A stretch of 64,000 bases of DNA from Bacteroidota bacterium (GCA_023423715.1 JAFAFC010000025.1:34877-98876); one strand, 5' to 3'; positions 35,309 to 44,307 are shown, counted from the first letter of the stretch. The notes: a model not told the origin generated them from the sequence alone. Numbers and translations are program-made.

Positions 35309-35736
35309 ACTTCTACACTCTCACTTTTATTTAGTTTTTGGAACATCCAAAAGCCAAGTAAAACGCCAATGGAATTCAGAATAATATCATCCAACTCGAA
35401 AATTCCTAGTCGAGTGAAGTATTGAAGACCTTCCACACAAAAAATTGCGGTTAAAAAAGTCGCCATTAATTGGGACAAATTAGACAATTTAGGAAAAACC
35501 CAACCTAAAAATCCGAACGGAATAAACATCACAATGTTTCCTACCAAATTGATCCAAATGGTTCTGAAATCCTGTTGTAAAAACTTTTGATACACGAATA
35601 GAAATGTGGAATACACCGGTTTTACTCGAACAATATTGTCATCCATCACCGTTCTTCCAAACCCCAAAAACATGAAATACAGCAACATCAAGGTGTATGG
35701 AAAAATCAGAAAACGGTAAACAGTTCGCAAGCGCAT
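35305..35736 (-). CDS. VanZ family membrane protein
   Basis: A 143-residue protein with four predicted membrane spans. The VanZ core is visible as NLVGNIVMFIPFGFLGWVFP, then FCVEGLQYFTRLGIFELDDI and ILNSIGVLLGFWMF. VanZ itself gives low-level teicoplanin resistance in enterococci, but most family members have no known role. It overlaps the end of the unknown gene on the opposite strand by 4 bases, and is divergent from lnt. Confidence 0.85.
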   Translation of the reverse strand: MRLRTVYRFLIFPYTLMLLYFMFLGFGRTVMDDNIVRVKPVYSTFLFVYQKFLQQDFRTIWINLVGNIVMFIPFGFLGWVFPKLSNLSQLMATFLTAIFCVEGLQYFTRLGIFELDDIILNSIGVLLGFWMFQKLNKSESVEV

Positions 35737-35763
35737 GATGCAAAAGTATTCAATATAAAAGAC

Positions 35764-35771
35764 TAATTTTG
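35764..35771 (+). promoter_or_regulatory. Putative -7 box for lnt
   Basis: TAATTTTG fits TAnnTTTG, 40 nt before the ATG. Confidence 0.35.
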
Positions 35772-35811
35772 TGTAGATTTTGAATATAACCTCAAAAAGT
35801 ACATTAGCAGT

Positions 35812-37443
35812 ATGAAATATATACTACTCACGCTTCTATCAGCGGTTTTGCTGAGCATTTCTTGGCCTACGTATGGAATTCCTTTTTTTATATTTATTGC
35901 ATTAGTTCCGCTTTTAATGATGGAACACGACCTTTCCAAATTTTCAACGATCAAAAGAAAAGGTTGGGCTATTTTCGGGCTTTCGTATTTGTGTTTTATC
36001 ATTTGGAATATCGTGACCACAGGTTGGCTATACGGCTCTAAAAACCCAGATGGAAGCCATTCTTTAATGGCGGTTGTATTTCCGGTTTTGGTCAATTCAC
36101 TTTTGTATTCCTTAGTTTTTCAATGCTATCATTGGTACAAAAACTATCAAGGAACCTATTGGGGACTTACTTTTTTTGTTGCCATTTGGATGTGTTTCGA
36201 GAAATTTCACATGAATTGGGAACTCACTTGGCCATGGTTAAATCTTGGAAATGTTTTTTCAGAATATCCAAAATTTATTCAATGGTATGACACCTTAGGA
36301 GCGACGGGAGGAAGCTTTTGGATTTTGTTAATCAACGTCTATTTTTTCTACAGTTTGCGAATTTGGGAAGCGGGAAGAAAGAAGAAAAGTTTAATTATCA
36401 ACTCATCCGTTTTGGCTTTGTTAATCGGAATTCCAATGCTAATTTCTTTTTCGAAATATCAAAATTTTAACGAAAAACCGTCAGGACAAACTTCTGTTTT
36501 AATGTTACAACCAGACCTTGATCCGTACAATGAAAAATACTCTAAAGACAGTTTAACAATACTAAACGAGCTTTTAACCTTGGCAAAAACGGCAGATCAA
36601 GCGAAAGTAGATTTCTACATCGCACCTGAAACTGCTTTGCCAGGACCCGGATCTTTTTCAGAAAAAGGTATGGATAAAAGTCCAATTCTAGATAGCATTA
36701 AACAATTTTTAGCGCAGAGACCAAAATCTGTTTTTACCACAGGCGTTTCTTCGCATCGCTTTTTTATGGAAGACGAAAACATTCCGAAAAACGCATATAA
36801 AACAAACTTTGGACCTTGGGTGGAAAGCTACAATACGGCTATTCAAATTATTCCAAATCAAAAAATTGAAACCTATCATAAAGGAAAATTGGTTCCTGGA
36901 GTTGAAATCTTCCCCTACATGAATGTTTTGAAACCGTTGCTAGGTGACGCTATGTTGAATTTAGGTGGAACGGTTGCTTCACTAGGAATTGATGAAAACA
37001 GAAAGGTTTTTAAAAATCCATATAACAAAGCTGCGCTTGCTCCAATCATTTGCTACGAAAGTATTTATGGGGAATTTGTAACCGATTACGTGAAAAATGG
37101 AGCCAATTTTTTAGCGATTATGACCAATGACTCGTGGTGGGGCGTTACGCAAGGACACAAGCAACTGCTTTCGTACGCTCGACTGCGCGCCATCGAAACG
37201 AGAAGAGAGATTGCCCGTTCTGCAAATAGCGGGATTTCGGCACACATAAACGCATTAGGGGAAATCGAACAAAGCACGTTGTACGGTGATCAAACGGCAC
37301 TTTATGCTAAAATAAATCTATACGATGGAGAAACTTTTTATGTACGTTCTGGAGATTTCATTTCGAGAATTTGTGTTTTCATTTTAGGATTTTTAGTTTT
37401 TTACATCTTAATCAAAGCAATACAAAAGAAGTGGTTTTCTTAG
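35812..37443 (+). CDS. lnt: Apolipoprotein N-acyltransferase
   Basis: A 543-residue inner-membrane enzyme that adds the third acyl chain to lipoproteins. About six N-terminal spans (residues 1-220) are followed by a periplasmic nitrilase domain with the Glu-Lys-Cys triad visible: Glu in YIAPETALPG, Lys in YHKGKLVPG and Cys in PIICYESIYG; FLAIMTNDSWWG follows. A last span lies at the C-terminus (ICVFILGFLVFYILI). It is complete. Several lipoproteins in this window (6523-7473, 52065-52343, 52636-53178) would be its substrates. Confidence 0.94.
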   Translation: MKYILLTLLSAVLLSISWPTYGIPFFIFIALVPLLMMEHDLSKFSTIKRKGWAIFGLSYLCFIIWNIVTTGWLYGSKNPDGSHSLMAVVFPVLVNSLLYSLVFQCYHWYKNYQGTYWGLTFFVAIWMCFEKFHMNWELTWPWLNLGNVFSEYPKFIQWYDTLGATGGSFWILLINVYFFYSLRIWEAGRKKKSLIINSSVLALLIGIPMLISFSKYQNFNEKPSGQTSVLMLQPDLDPYNEKYSKDSLTILNELLTLAKTADQAKVDFYIAPETALPGPGSFSEKGMDKSPILDSIKQFLAQRPKSVFTTGVSSHRFFMEDENIPKNAYKTNFGPWVESYNTAIQIIPNQKIETYHKGKLVPGVEIFPYMNVLKPLLGDAMLNLGGTVASLGIDENRKVFKNPYNKAALAPIICYESIYGEFVTDYVKNGANFLAIMTNDSWWGVTQGHKQLLSYARLRAIETRREIARSANSGISAHINALGEIEQSTLYGDQTALYAKINLYDGETFYVRSGDFISRICVFILGFLVFYILIKAIQKKWFS

Positions 37444-37575
37444 CTTGGAAAACCGCATAAAATGGGAATAACGAAAAGTTTAGGAAAATCATTTTGGAAA
37501 ATATTTGTCTATCTGAAAAAAACTTCGTTATTTTGCAACCTCAAATATTTATATAGTAAATAAGAACATCGAGAT

Positions 37576-37812
37576 ATGTCAAGAATTTGCCAAATAACAG
37601 GAAAGCGTGCAATGGTTGGTAACCACGTTTCTCACGCTAACAACAAAACGAAGAGACGTTTTGAAATAAACTTACTGGAGAAGAAATTTTATCTTCCAGA
37701 GCAGGATAAGCACATCACTTTGAAAGTGTCTGCACACGGATTGAGAATTATCAACAGAGTTGGTATTGAAGAAGCAATTGAAAGAGCAACAAGAAACGGT
37801 TTAATTAAGTAA
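37576..37812 (+). CDS. rpmB: 50S ribosomal protein L28
   Basis: A 78-residue basic protein beginning MSRICQITGKRAMVGNHVSH, the L28 signature, followed by NKTKRRFEINLLEKKFYLPE. It binds 23S rRNA in the large subunit. It is first in the conserved Bacteroidota trio rpmB-rpmG-DUF4295, with 10 nt to rpmG. Confidence 0.97.
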   Translation: MSRICQITGKRAMVGNHVSHANNKTKRRFEINLLEKKFYLPEQDKHITLKVSAHGLRIINRVGIEEAIERATRNGLIK

Positions 37813-37822
37813 TTATCAGATC

Positions 37823-38005
37823 ATGGCAAAAAAAGGAAATAGAGTTCAAGTAATTCTAGAATGCACTGAGCATAAAGAAACTGGTGTTGCTGGAATGAGC
37901 AGATACATCACGACAAAGAACAAAAAAAATACAACAGAAAGATTGGAGTTGAAAAAATACAACCCAGTTTTGAAGAAGTATACCGTTCACAAAGAAATTA
38001 AGTAA
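37823..38005 (+). CDS. rpmG: 50S ribosomal protein L33
   Basis: A 60-residue protein with MAKKGNRVQVILECTEHKET and ITTKNKKNTTERLELKKYNP, the L33 signature. It retains only one Cys (LECTEH), so it is the zinc-free form; zinc-binding L33 has four. It is second in the ribosomal trio, 22 nt before the DUF4295 gene. Confidence 0.96.
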   Translation: MAKKGNRVQVILECTEHKETGVAGMSRYITTKNKKNTTERLELKKYNPVLKKYTVHKEIK

Positions 38006-38027
38006 TATTTAAAAAACATAGTTTACC

Positions 38028-38180
38028 ATGGCAAAGAAAGTAGTAGCTACACTTAAGGATGGATCATCTAAGAAGTTGACCAAAGTGGTGAAAATGGTAA
38101 AATCTCCAAAAACTGGAGCTTACGTTTTCGAAGAGCAAGTAATGAATGCTGATGATGTAGATGCCTTCTTGAAGAAGTAA
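38028..38180 (+). CDS. DUF4295 small basic protein
   Basis: A 50-residue gene read directly from the sequence: ATG at 38028-38030, TAA at 38178-38180, beginning MAKKVVATLKDGSSKKLTKV and ending VDAFLKK. It matches DUF4295, a tiny Lys-rich family restricted to Bacteroidota and almost always directly after rpmG. Its basic nature and constant position next to L28 and L33 suggest a lineage-specific ribosomal protein or assembly factor; that is an inference. A strong terminator follows at 38207-38238. Confidence 0.88.
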   Translation: MAKKVVATLKDGSSKKLTKVVKMVKSPKTGAYVFEEQVMNADDVDAFLKK

Positions 38181-38206
38181 TCGCATAATCAGGATTTATC
38201 CAAAAT

Positions 38207-38238
38207 AAAAAAGACTCACTAATAAGTGAGTCTTTTTT
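38207..38238 (+). terminator. Terminator of the rpmB-rpmG-DUF4295 operon
   Basis: AAAAAAGACTCACT / AGTGAGTCTTTTTT with an AATA loop. Confidence 0.9.
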
Positions 38239-38489
38239 ATTCGACATAGTAAAAAATTAAGGCTTTTCTTTTTGCAGTAGATTAAAATTATATAAAACTT
38301 GGCGATAATTAAATAATACACTACCTTTGAGGAAAATTACACAAATCTGTTAATGTGTTTACCAAGCTGGTCTTCGTTTTGAAAACTAAATTGCTAAGGA
38401 AACGTATTACAGACAACACTTCCTCTGCCTTTTTCCGAACGAACTTTTACTAGCTGTTTTATGAACAAAAACATCTAAAAGTCGTTTTA
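38239..38489 (+). other. Intergenic stretch with promoter and long leader
   Basis: These 251 bases hold a promoter (38299-38329) and then about 150 nt of probable 5' untranslated leader before the surface-protein ATG. I see no reading frame, tRNA or recognised riboswitch in it. Confidence 0.5.
38299..38329 (+). promoter_or_regulatory. Promoter of the surface-protein pair
   Basis: TTG (38299-38301) and TACCTTTG (38322-38329) are 20 nt apart, an excellent Bacteroidota promoter. The start would be near 38336, leaving a leader of about 150 nt. Confidence 0.68.
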
Positions 38490-40463
38490 ATGAACAGATT
38501 TCTATTTTTTATTCTCCTATTTTTTATTTCTCTTTCAACGAATGCACAGGTAGGGAATCATACCTTTAAAGCTTCTAAAGCAACGGGAGGAATCGGATTA
38601 CATACTTCAAAAATCTGGTGGATCAATTGGGACATCAATAGCAATAATAAAGCGGACGATGTACTTTCTGGAGGCATCTCAGGACAATACAAATCACCCT
38701 CAGGTTACATTTACACCATTAAGTTGGAAATGATTAACAATAACAAAGATAGAATTGTCTCGAGTACAACAACCGATTATGGTCTAAACAGTTTCCCAAA
38801 CGGTTACACATCGTTCTCTCCTGCTTCCAACATATTGGCCATAAAAAATAGTGCAAATGGCGCATTAGCAAACTTCAGACTAACCATCTCCTCCAAAGAT
38901 CCTTATGGAAATATCAGTATCCCCAAAGGATTTGTAATTGCTGGATCTGAAAGCTTAAGCGGCTCTGGAGAACATTACACATTAGATATTTCAAAAAATA
39001 CGGGAGGACAACTTCGGGTTATTGACAAATATATAGTAAATAACGATTGGAAAAACTATAATGTAGATGTTGTCGCAACAAATAGTGGAAGAACCATTAA
39101 AGCAACTCAAGCTTCAGGAGGTGACAACGGTCGTGGTGACGTAATGCTCTTCGCAGAAGGTGTGGGATTTATAGATGTTGAACTAAAAGGCGCCGGATAC
39201 CAACACATTGCTTTAGGCTTCATGGAGGACGTTGATTATTCGGATGCTCCTAAAGACTATGGGCTTGCTTGGCATTTAATAAACTCATCATTTACAGGTG
39301 GAACATTTCCTGATGAAACTACCAAGGTAAATACAACAAGTAATTTGGATGATATTAACTCACTAACAGGACAGCTTGCTAAACCAGTCCCCCCACAATT
39401 GTTTTTAGGAGATATTGTAGACGCCGATTATCTTGCTCCAGAATATCCAGATTTTGGTGGCGCACCAGAACTTGATGACAATCATAATGAGGATGATGAA
39501 GACGCCTTACCTCAAGAATTAAAACTTTTCCAAACAGATGAGTCATCCCAACTTCTACACATCCCTGTTTTTAATAATACAGGAAAGGATGCCTATTTAT
39601 ATATGTGGATAGACACCAACAATGATGGTCAATTTTCATTAAATGAACGATTTGAAGAAATAATACCAAGCAGTGCTTCAAAACAAACAAAGTCAATTAA
39701 TATAAAAAAATTCGACTTACAAGGAGGGATTTATTATGTTCGATTGCGAATTAGTTCCCAGAAGGATTTATTACCAACGGGGTTTGCTCCTGACGGTGAA
39801 GTTGAGGATCATATGATTGGTATGATCCAAATACCATTTAATATTATGGGTACCGTTTTTTTTGATGAAGATGGCGGAATACCAAATGGAAGACCTATAA
39901 AGAATCTAAAAATTGAACTACTTCTCAAAGCTGACAATTCTGTTTTTAAAACAACAACGACAACACCTTGGGGTTCCTATATTTTCACCAACGTTCCAGA
40001 GGGAAAATATATTGTTCGTGTTACCCCTCCAAATTCGAAATATACTCATGTATCCTCAACAGATACAACGCCTTTTGATGGTGAAACCGACGTTGAAATC
40101 GACAGATCAGGTAATAAGCTAGGTATCAACTTTGGATTGTATAATAAAATTTGTCAAAAGCCAGCCAATACCTCTGGACCAGGGTTACCAACCAATCACG
40201 GTATCACCGCGCTTAGAACAATTGATCGAGGAAAAACGAATTGGCCCCAGATCCGAACTGGAGCTTGGACAGCTTTAGAATCTCGAAATACCGGCTTTGT
40301 AATTAATCGAGTTGCAGCAAATCACGAAGGCTTTGAAGGACAAATCCCATCCATTACGGATCCTAAAAAGGGAATGATGGTGTACGATACAACCAATAAT
40401 TGTTTAAAAATATATACAGGAACTGAATGGAAATGTTTCACGACATTTTCATGTCCCGACTAA
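38490..40463 (+). CDS. Multidomain secreted surface protein (CshA/GEVED/SdrD-B-like)
   Basis: A 657-residue protein with a signal peptide (ending STNAQ). Residues about 25-245 resemble the CshA-type fibril adhesin N-terminal domain (VGNHTFKASKATGGIGL, WWINWDIN). DYSDAPKDYGLAWH to about 430 is a GEVED-type module: LGDIVDADYL, NEDDEDALP, WIDTNNDGQFSLNERFE, APDGEVEDHMIG. Residues about 450-545 are an SdrD B-like Ig fold (GTVFFDEDGGIPNG, GKYIVRVTPP). The C-terminus ends with KGMMVYDTTNNCLKIYTGTE, a motif shared with the secreted proteins nearby and at 59.4-62 kb. Probably a cell-surface adhesin or fibre; no type IX sorting tail is evident. Confidence 0.75.
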   Translation: MNRFLFFILLFFISLSTNAQVGNHTFKASKATGGIGLHTSKIWWINWDINSNNKADDVLSGGISGQYKSPSGYIYTIKLEMINNNKDRIVSSTTTDYGLNSFPNGYTSFSPASNILAIKNSANGALANFRLTISSKDPYGNISIPKGFVIAGSESLSGSGEHYTLDISKNTGGQLRVIDKYIVNNDWKNYNVDVVATNSGRTIKATQASGGDNGRGDVMLFAEGVGFIDVELKGAGYQHIALGFMEDVDYSDAPKDYGLAWHLINSSFTGGTFPDETTKVNTTSNLDDINSLTGQLAKPVPPQLFLGDIVDADYLAPEYPDFGGAPELDDNHNEDDEDALPQELKLFQTDESSQLLHIPVFNNTGKDAYLYMWIDTNNDGQFSLNERFEEIIPSSASKQTKSINIKKFDLQGGIYYVRLRISSQKDLLPTGFAPDGEVEDHMIGMIQIPFNIMGTVFFDEDGGIPNGRPIKNLKIELLLKADNSVFKTTTTTPWGSYIFTNVPEGKYIVRVTPPNSKYTHVSSTDTTPFDGETDVEIDRSGNKLGINFGLYNKICQKPANTSGPGLPTNHGITALRTIDRGKTNWPQIRTGAWTALESRNTGFVINRVAANHEGFEGQIPSITDPKKGMMVYDTTNNCLKIYTGTEWKCFTTFSCPD

Positions 40464-40475
40464 AAATAAATTCAT

Positions 40476-41024
40476 ATGAAAAATCTAGCATTTAGTATTT
40501 TGTTTTTCTGCTTAGCTGTCAGTTTTAATGCGCAAGTAGCGATTGGGAAAGCTGAAATCAGCTCTAATTTTGTCTCCCTAGAATTCGGAAATGAAAAAGG
40601 AAACCCCCAAAAGCAAAAGGGACTACTTCTCCCATGGGTAATTGAAGCTAAAGAAGTAAACACTCCAGAACCTGGAACCCTGATTTTCGACACCACAGAT
40701 AAAAAAGTAAAATACTACAAAGGGGGAAACACACCATCGTGGAAAGATCTCACCTTCAATACCAATGGAAAGGTGGATACTTCTGCTCAAGACGATTTAG
40801 AATCGATTCCAACAGCAAAAGTTTCGGTTGGGACACCAAAAAGCGCTCCCGGAATCCTGGTATTGGAAGATACAAATAAAGCCATGATTTTACCCTTAAT
40901 AGATAACTATCAAAGCATTGTCAATCCTTCACCAGGAATGATTGCTTACGATTTACAACATGATTTATTATGCGTTTTTAATGGAACAGATTGGACGTTT
41001 TTGGCAGCTGATGAAATAATTTAA
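40476..41024 (+). CDS. Secreted 'KGLLLP' repeat-module protein
   Basis: A 182-residue protein with a signal peptide (ending SFNAQ) and two tandem copies of one module. Copy 1 reads KGLLLPWV ... PGTLIFDTTDKKVKYYKGG ... WKDL; copy 2 reads KAMILPLIDNYQSIVNPSPG, MIAYDLQHDLLCVFNGTDW. The same module ends the preceding surface protein and begins the three proteins at 59.4-62 kb. It starts 12 nt after the upstream gene, so they form a two-gene unit. The function is unknown; a structural partner of the large protein is an inference. Confidence 0.68.
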   Translation: MKNLAFSILFFCLAVSFNAQVAIGKAEISSNFVSLEFGNEKGNPQKQKGLLLPWVIEAKEVNTPEPGTLIFDTTDKKVKYYKGGNTPSWKDLTFNTNGKVDTSAQDDLESIPTAKVSVGTPKSAPGILVLEDTNKAMILPLIDNYQSIVNPSPGMIAYDLQHDLLCVFNGTDWTFLAADEII

Positions 41025-41078
41025 ATAAACACTAAAATTTCGGAATTAGATTTTTAAATAATCCAAAAACAACCCTGG

Positions 41079-41109
41079 AATGACCAACATGATTTGTTGG
41101 TCATTTTTT
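41079..41109 (+). terminator. Terminator of the surface-protein pair
   Basis: AATGACCAACA / TGTTGGTCATT with loop TGATT is followed by a T-run. It ends a few bases before the ftsY -7 box. Confidence 0.85.
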
Positions 41110-41111
41110 GA

Positions 41112-41119
41112 TATATTTG
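41112..41119 (+). promoter_or_regulatory. Putative -7 box for ftsY
   Basis: TATATTTG fits TAnnTTTG, 19 nt before the ATG. The matching -33 TTG would fall inside the terminator hairpin. Confidence 0.45.
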
Positions 41120-41138
41120 TTCTCGGAAATTCAGATAT

Positions 41139-42092
41139 ATGAGCTGGTTTAAGAAAATATTCAACAAAGAAGAAAAGGAAAGTCTTGATCAAGGTTTAGA
41201 AAAATCGAGACAAGGTTTTTTTGATAAAATATCCAAAGCTGTCATTGGGAAAAGTAAAGTGGATGACGAGGTCTTAGATGATCTTGAAGAAATCCTCATT
41301 GCTTCCGATGTAGGAGCTGCAACAACGATTAAAGTGATCGAGCGAATCGAAGATCGCGTTTCACGTGACAAATACGTAAATACAGAAGAATTAGACAAAA
41401 TCCTTCGTGAAGAGATTTCTGCACTTTTACTAGAGAATCCTCATGCGCAATCTGGTAATATCGACGAATCTAAAAAACCCTATGTAATTATGGTTGTCGG
41501 CGTAAATGGTGTCGGAAAAACCACTACAATTGGTAAACTAGCCCATCAATTCAAATCCCAAGGAAAGAAAGTTGTTCTTGGAGCAGCTGATACATTCCGT
41601 GCAGCAGCTGTTGATCAATTGGTTATTTGGAGCCAAAGAGTTGGCGTTCCTATTGTAAAGCAAGAAATGGGAAGCGACCCAGCATCAGTGGCATTTGATG
41701 CGCTACAAAGTGGCATTGCGCAAGAAGCCGATGTTGTCATTATTGATACAGCAGGAAGACTTCATAACAAAGTTAATTTGATGAACGAACTTTCGAAAAT
41801 CAAACGCGTGATGCAAAAGCTTATTCCTGACGCTCCACACGAAATCTTATTGGTTTTGGATGGATCAACAGGACAAAACGCATTTGAACAAGCAAAACAA
41901 TTTACAGCTGCAACAGAAGTTAACGCTTTGGCGGTAACTAAATTGGACGGCACTGCAAAGGGAGGCGTTGTTATCGGAATTTCGGATCAGTTTCAGATTC
42001 CAGTGAAATATATCGGTGTTGGTGAAAAAATGACCGACCTACAACTCTTTAATGGAGAGCAGTTTGTAGATTCTTTCTTTAGAAAAAACTAA
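41139..42092 (+). CDS. ftsY: Signal recognition particle receptor FtsY
   Basis: A 317-residue SRP-type GTPase with the N helical domain (residues 1-100, beginning MSWFKKIFNKEEKESLDQGL) and G domain: GVNGVGKTTTIGKLA (P-loop), DTFRAAAVDQL, DTAGRLHNKVNLM, and TKLDGTAKGG. The long acidic A domain of E. coli FtsY is absent, as usual in Bacteroidota. It docks ribosome-SRP complexes at the inner membrane. It normally sits next to DUF4295 in this phylum; here a two-gene surface-protein unit intervenes. Confidence 0.97.
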   Translation: MSWFKKIFNKEEKESLDQGLEKSRQGFFDKISKAVIGKSKVDDEVLDDLEEILIASDVGAATTIKVIERIEDRVSRDKYVNTEELDKILREEISALLLENPHAQSGNIDESKKPYVIMVVGVNGVGKTTTIGKLAHQFKSQGKKVVLGAADTFRAAAVDQLVIWSQRVGVPIVKQEMGSDPASVAFDALQSGIAQEADVVIIDTAGRLHNKVNLMNELSKIKRVMQKLIPDAPHEILLVLDGSTGQNAFEQAKQFTAATEVNALAVTKLDGTAKGGVVIGISDQFQIPVKYIGVGEKMTDLQLFNGEQFVDSFFRKN

Positions 42093-42157
42093 TTTTTAGA
42101 ATTTTTCTCTTTTTTTATACAATTTTGAGAAAGTGGGACGTGTATGTAAAAATAGTC

Positions 42158-42165
42158 TAACTTTG
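42158..42165 (+). promoter_or_regulatory. Putative -7 box for the GlsB-like gene
   Basis: TAACTTTG fits TAnnTTTG, 48 nt before the ATG. Confidence 0.4.
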
Positions 42166-42213
42166 AGTTAACGATAAACACAAACACAATACTAACTTTA
42201 AAATTATAAAACT

Positions 42214-42471
42214 ATGGGAATTATAGCTTGGATTATCTTCGGATTAATCGCTGGAGCAATTGCTAAAGCAATTATGCCAGGAACTCAAGGTGGCAATTGG
42301 TTAATCACCATTATCTTAGGAATTATTGGAGCCTTCGTAGGAGGCGCAATCGGAACTTATGTCCTTGGATGGGGTGATGTAACAGGATTCAACTTCAAAA
42401 GTTTCTTATTAGCTGTAGGAGGAGCACTTATTGTTCTTTGGCTTTACGGAATGGCTACTAAAAGAGGGTAA
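42214..42471 (+). CDS. GlsB/YeaQ/YmgE family membrane protein
   Basis: An 85-residue protein of three membrane spans with small-residue packing: IIAWIIFGLIAGAIAKAIMPG, WLITIILGIIGAFVGGAIGTY and FLLAVGGALIVLWLYG. This is the transglycosylase-associated/GlsB family, often induced by stress, with no defined biochemical activity. It is monocistronic between a -7 box (42158-42165) and a strong terminator. Confidence 0.93.
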   Translation: MGIIAWIIFGLIAGAIAKAIMPGTQGGNWLITIILGIIGAFVGGAIGTYVLGWGDVTGFNFKSFLLAVGGALIVLWLYGMATKRG

Positions 42472-42486
42472 TTCTTCACAAATAGC

Positions 42487-42520
42487 AAAAAAAAGTCCAC
42501 TCGATTGAGTGGACTTTTTT
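42487..42520. terminator. Bidirectional terminator
   Basis: AAGTCCACTC / GAGTGGACTT with loop GATT, flanked by A and T runs, between the convergent GlsB-like gene and sppA. Confidence 0.9.
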
Positions 42521-42535
42521 CTTGTATAATTTAAT

Positions 42536-44290
42536 TTAAAATGTAACTCGGTACGGACTTTCCATCAATACAGAATTATTTAGTTTTGGCTCTGTAAGTG
42601 TTTCAAAAATCTGGAACTTATCTTCCCCTATTTTTCTTTTGATTATTTTCATTTCCATTTCTTCTGGATTCATATCAGAGAAAATCTGTTCAAACATGGA
42701 AACTTTTTTTGGATATGAAACAACTTGATAGTCTTTCAATTTCACTTTTTGGCTTGCATAAGCAATCGCATCGTTCAAAGAACCTAATTGATCTACAAGT
42801 CCTAATTCCTTAGCTCGTACGCCAGACCAAACTCTACCACCTCCTACTTCATCAATTTGTTCAAATGTCTTCTTTCTATTTAAGGTTACAAAATGTACAA
42901 ATCTCTTATACGTTTGCTCCACGCTTTTAGTTAAAATCGTTTTATAACCCGGACTTAATCCATTTACTGCTGAATATTCGTTCGAGTTTGCATTGGTAGA
43001 AACTGCATCAGCATAAATACCATTTTTATTTGCTATTTGTTTAAAGTATGGAATCATACCAAAAACTCCGATAGATCCTGTTAGTGTATTTGGTTCAGAA
43101 AAAATTCGCTCACCAGCCATACCAATATAATAACCCCCTGACGCAGCATAATCTCCAAAAGAAACTACCAATGGTTTTTTCTTTTTCAACTCTTGCAACT
43201 CAAATAAGATTTCGTCTGAAGCATTCGCGCTTCCTCCTGGAGAATTTACGCGTAACACAACTGCTTTTATTTCTTTGTCTTTTGCTAATTTTTTGATCTC
43301 CTTAATTAAATTAACCGAATAAATCCCGTCATACCCTTCTCCACTAAAGATTTCTCCAGACGCATATAAAACTCCAATTTTGTCGCTCGACGTTTTCTCT
43401 TTCATAGATTTCACATAATTCGCTAGTGAAATTTTGTTGAGTTTATCGTCTTTTTTGATTTTCAATTTGTTTTTCAAAATATCATCGTATTCTGATTTCT
43501 GAACTAATTTATCAACCGTTTTGAATTTCAAATTATTATCTGGAATTACGGAATACAAACTATCCACAAGCAATTTATAATCTGTAGCATTCATTTTTCT
43601 CGACTGCTGAATCTTTCCAGAAACATTGTTCCAAATATCATTAATCAAAACGGAAAGTTGCTCTTTGTTCTCTTCAGAAAGGTCACTACGTAAATACGGT
43701 TCAACCGCAGATTTGTATTTACCATGGCGAATAACTTCAATTCCAATTCCATACTTCTCTGCAAACTCTTTGAAAAACATCACTTCGGCTGACATTCCAC
43801 GAAGGTCGATTCCACCCGCAGGATGCAAGTAATATTGATCCGCCACAGAACCTAGATAATATGTTCCTTGGTTTACATTATTTCCGTAAGTCGTTACAAA
43901 TTTTCCTGACTTCTTGAAATCCCTTATGGCCTCGCGCAAATCATCTAATTGGGTAATTCCAGCCGACAAATAATCAGCTTCGATAGAAATCCCTTTGATA
44001 TTATCATCGGTTTTAGCAGCATTAATAGCTTTAATAGCATCGTACAAAACGACATAATCTTGCTTGTCTTCAAAATTAAAAAAATCGTCTTTTTCATCTG
44101 CTGGACTATCAATAATATTGGTTTTCAAATTCAAGGTTAATACTGAATTTTTCTTTACTTTTACCGAGGAAGAATCGCCCATAGCACTTACAGCAATCAT
44201 CCCGATCATTAAAATAAAACCAATAAATAAAATAATAAAAATGGCTACAATATTTGCTAGCACGTTTTTAAAAAAACTTTTCATATTCAA
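42536..44290 (-). CDS. sppA: Signal peptide peptidase SppA (long form)
   Basis: A 584-residue inner-membrane serine protease of the 67-kDa type with tandem Clp-like domains. One N-terminal span (IVAIFIILFIGFILMIGMIAV) anchors it. The catalytic Lys is in RHGKYKSAVEPY near residue 195; the catalytic Ser is in FGDYAASGGYYIGMAG near residue 390, preceded by VLRVNSPGGSANASDE. It cuts signal peptides left in the membrane after export. It is divergent from folK with only 17 nt between the ATGs, so their promoters must overlap the coding regions. Confidence 0.95.
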   Translation of the reverse strand: MNMKSFFKNVLANIVAIFIILFIGFILMIGMIAVSAMGDSSSVKVKKNSVLTLNLKTNIIDSPADEKDDFFNFEDKQDYVVLYDAIKAINAAKTDDNIKGISIEADYLSAGITQLDDLREAIRDFKKSGKFVTTYGNNVNQGTYYLGSVADQYYLHPAGGIDLRGMSAEVMFFKEFAEKYGIGIEVIRHGKYKSAVEPYLRSDLSEENKEQLSVLINDIWNNVSGKIQQSRKMNATDYKLLVDSLYSVIPDNNLKFKTVDKLVQKSEYDDILKNKLKIKKDDKLNKISLANYVKSMKEKTSSDKIGVLYASGEIFSGEGYDGIYSVNLIKEIKKLAKDKEIKAVVLRVNSPGGSANASDEILFELQELKKKKPLVVSFGDYAASGGYYIGMAGERIFSEPNTLTGSIGVFGMIPYFKQIANKNGIYADAVSTNANSNEYSAVNGLSPGYKTILTKSVEQTYKRFVHFVTLNRKKTFEQIDEVGGGRVWSGVRAKELGLVDQLGSLNDAIAYASQKVKLKDYQVVSYPKKVSMFEQIFSDMNPEEMEMKIIKRKIGEDKFQIFETLTEPKLNNSVLMESPYRVTF

Positions 44291-44307
44291 ATCCTAATTT
44301 GCTCAAT

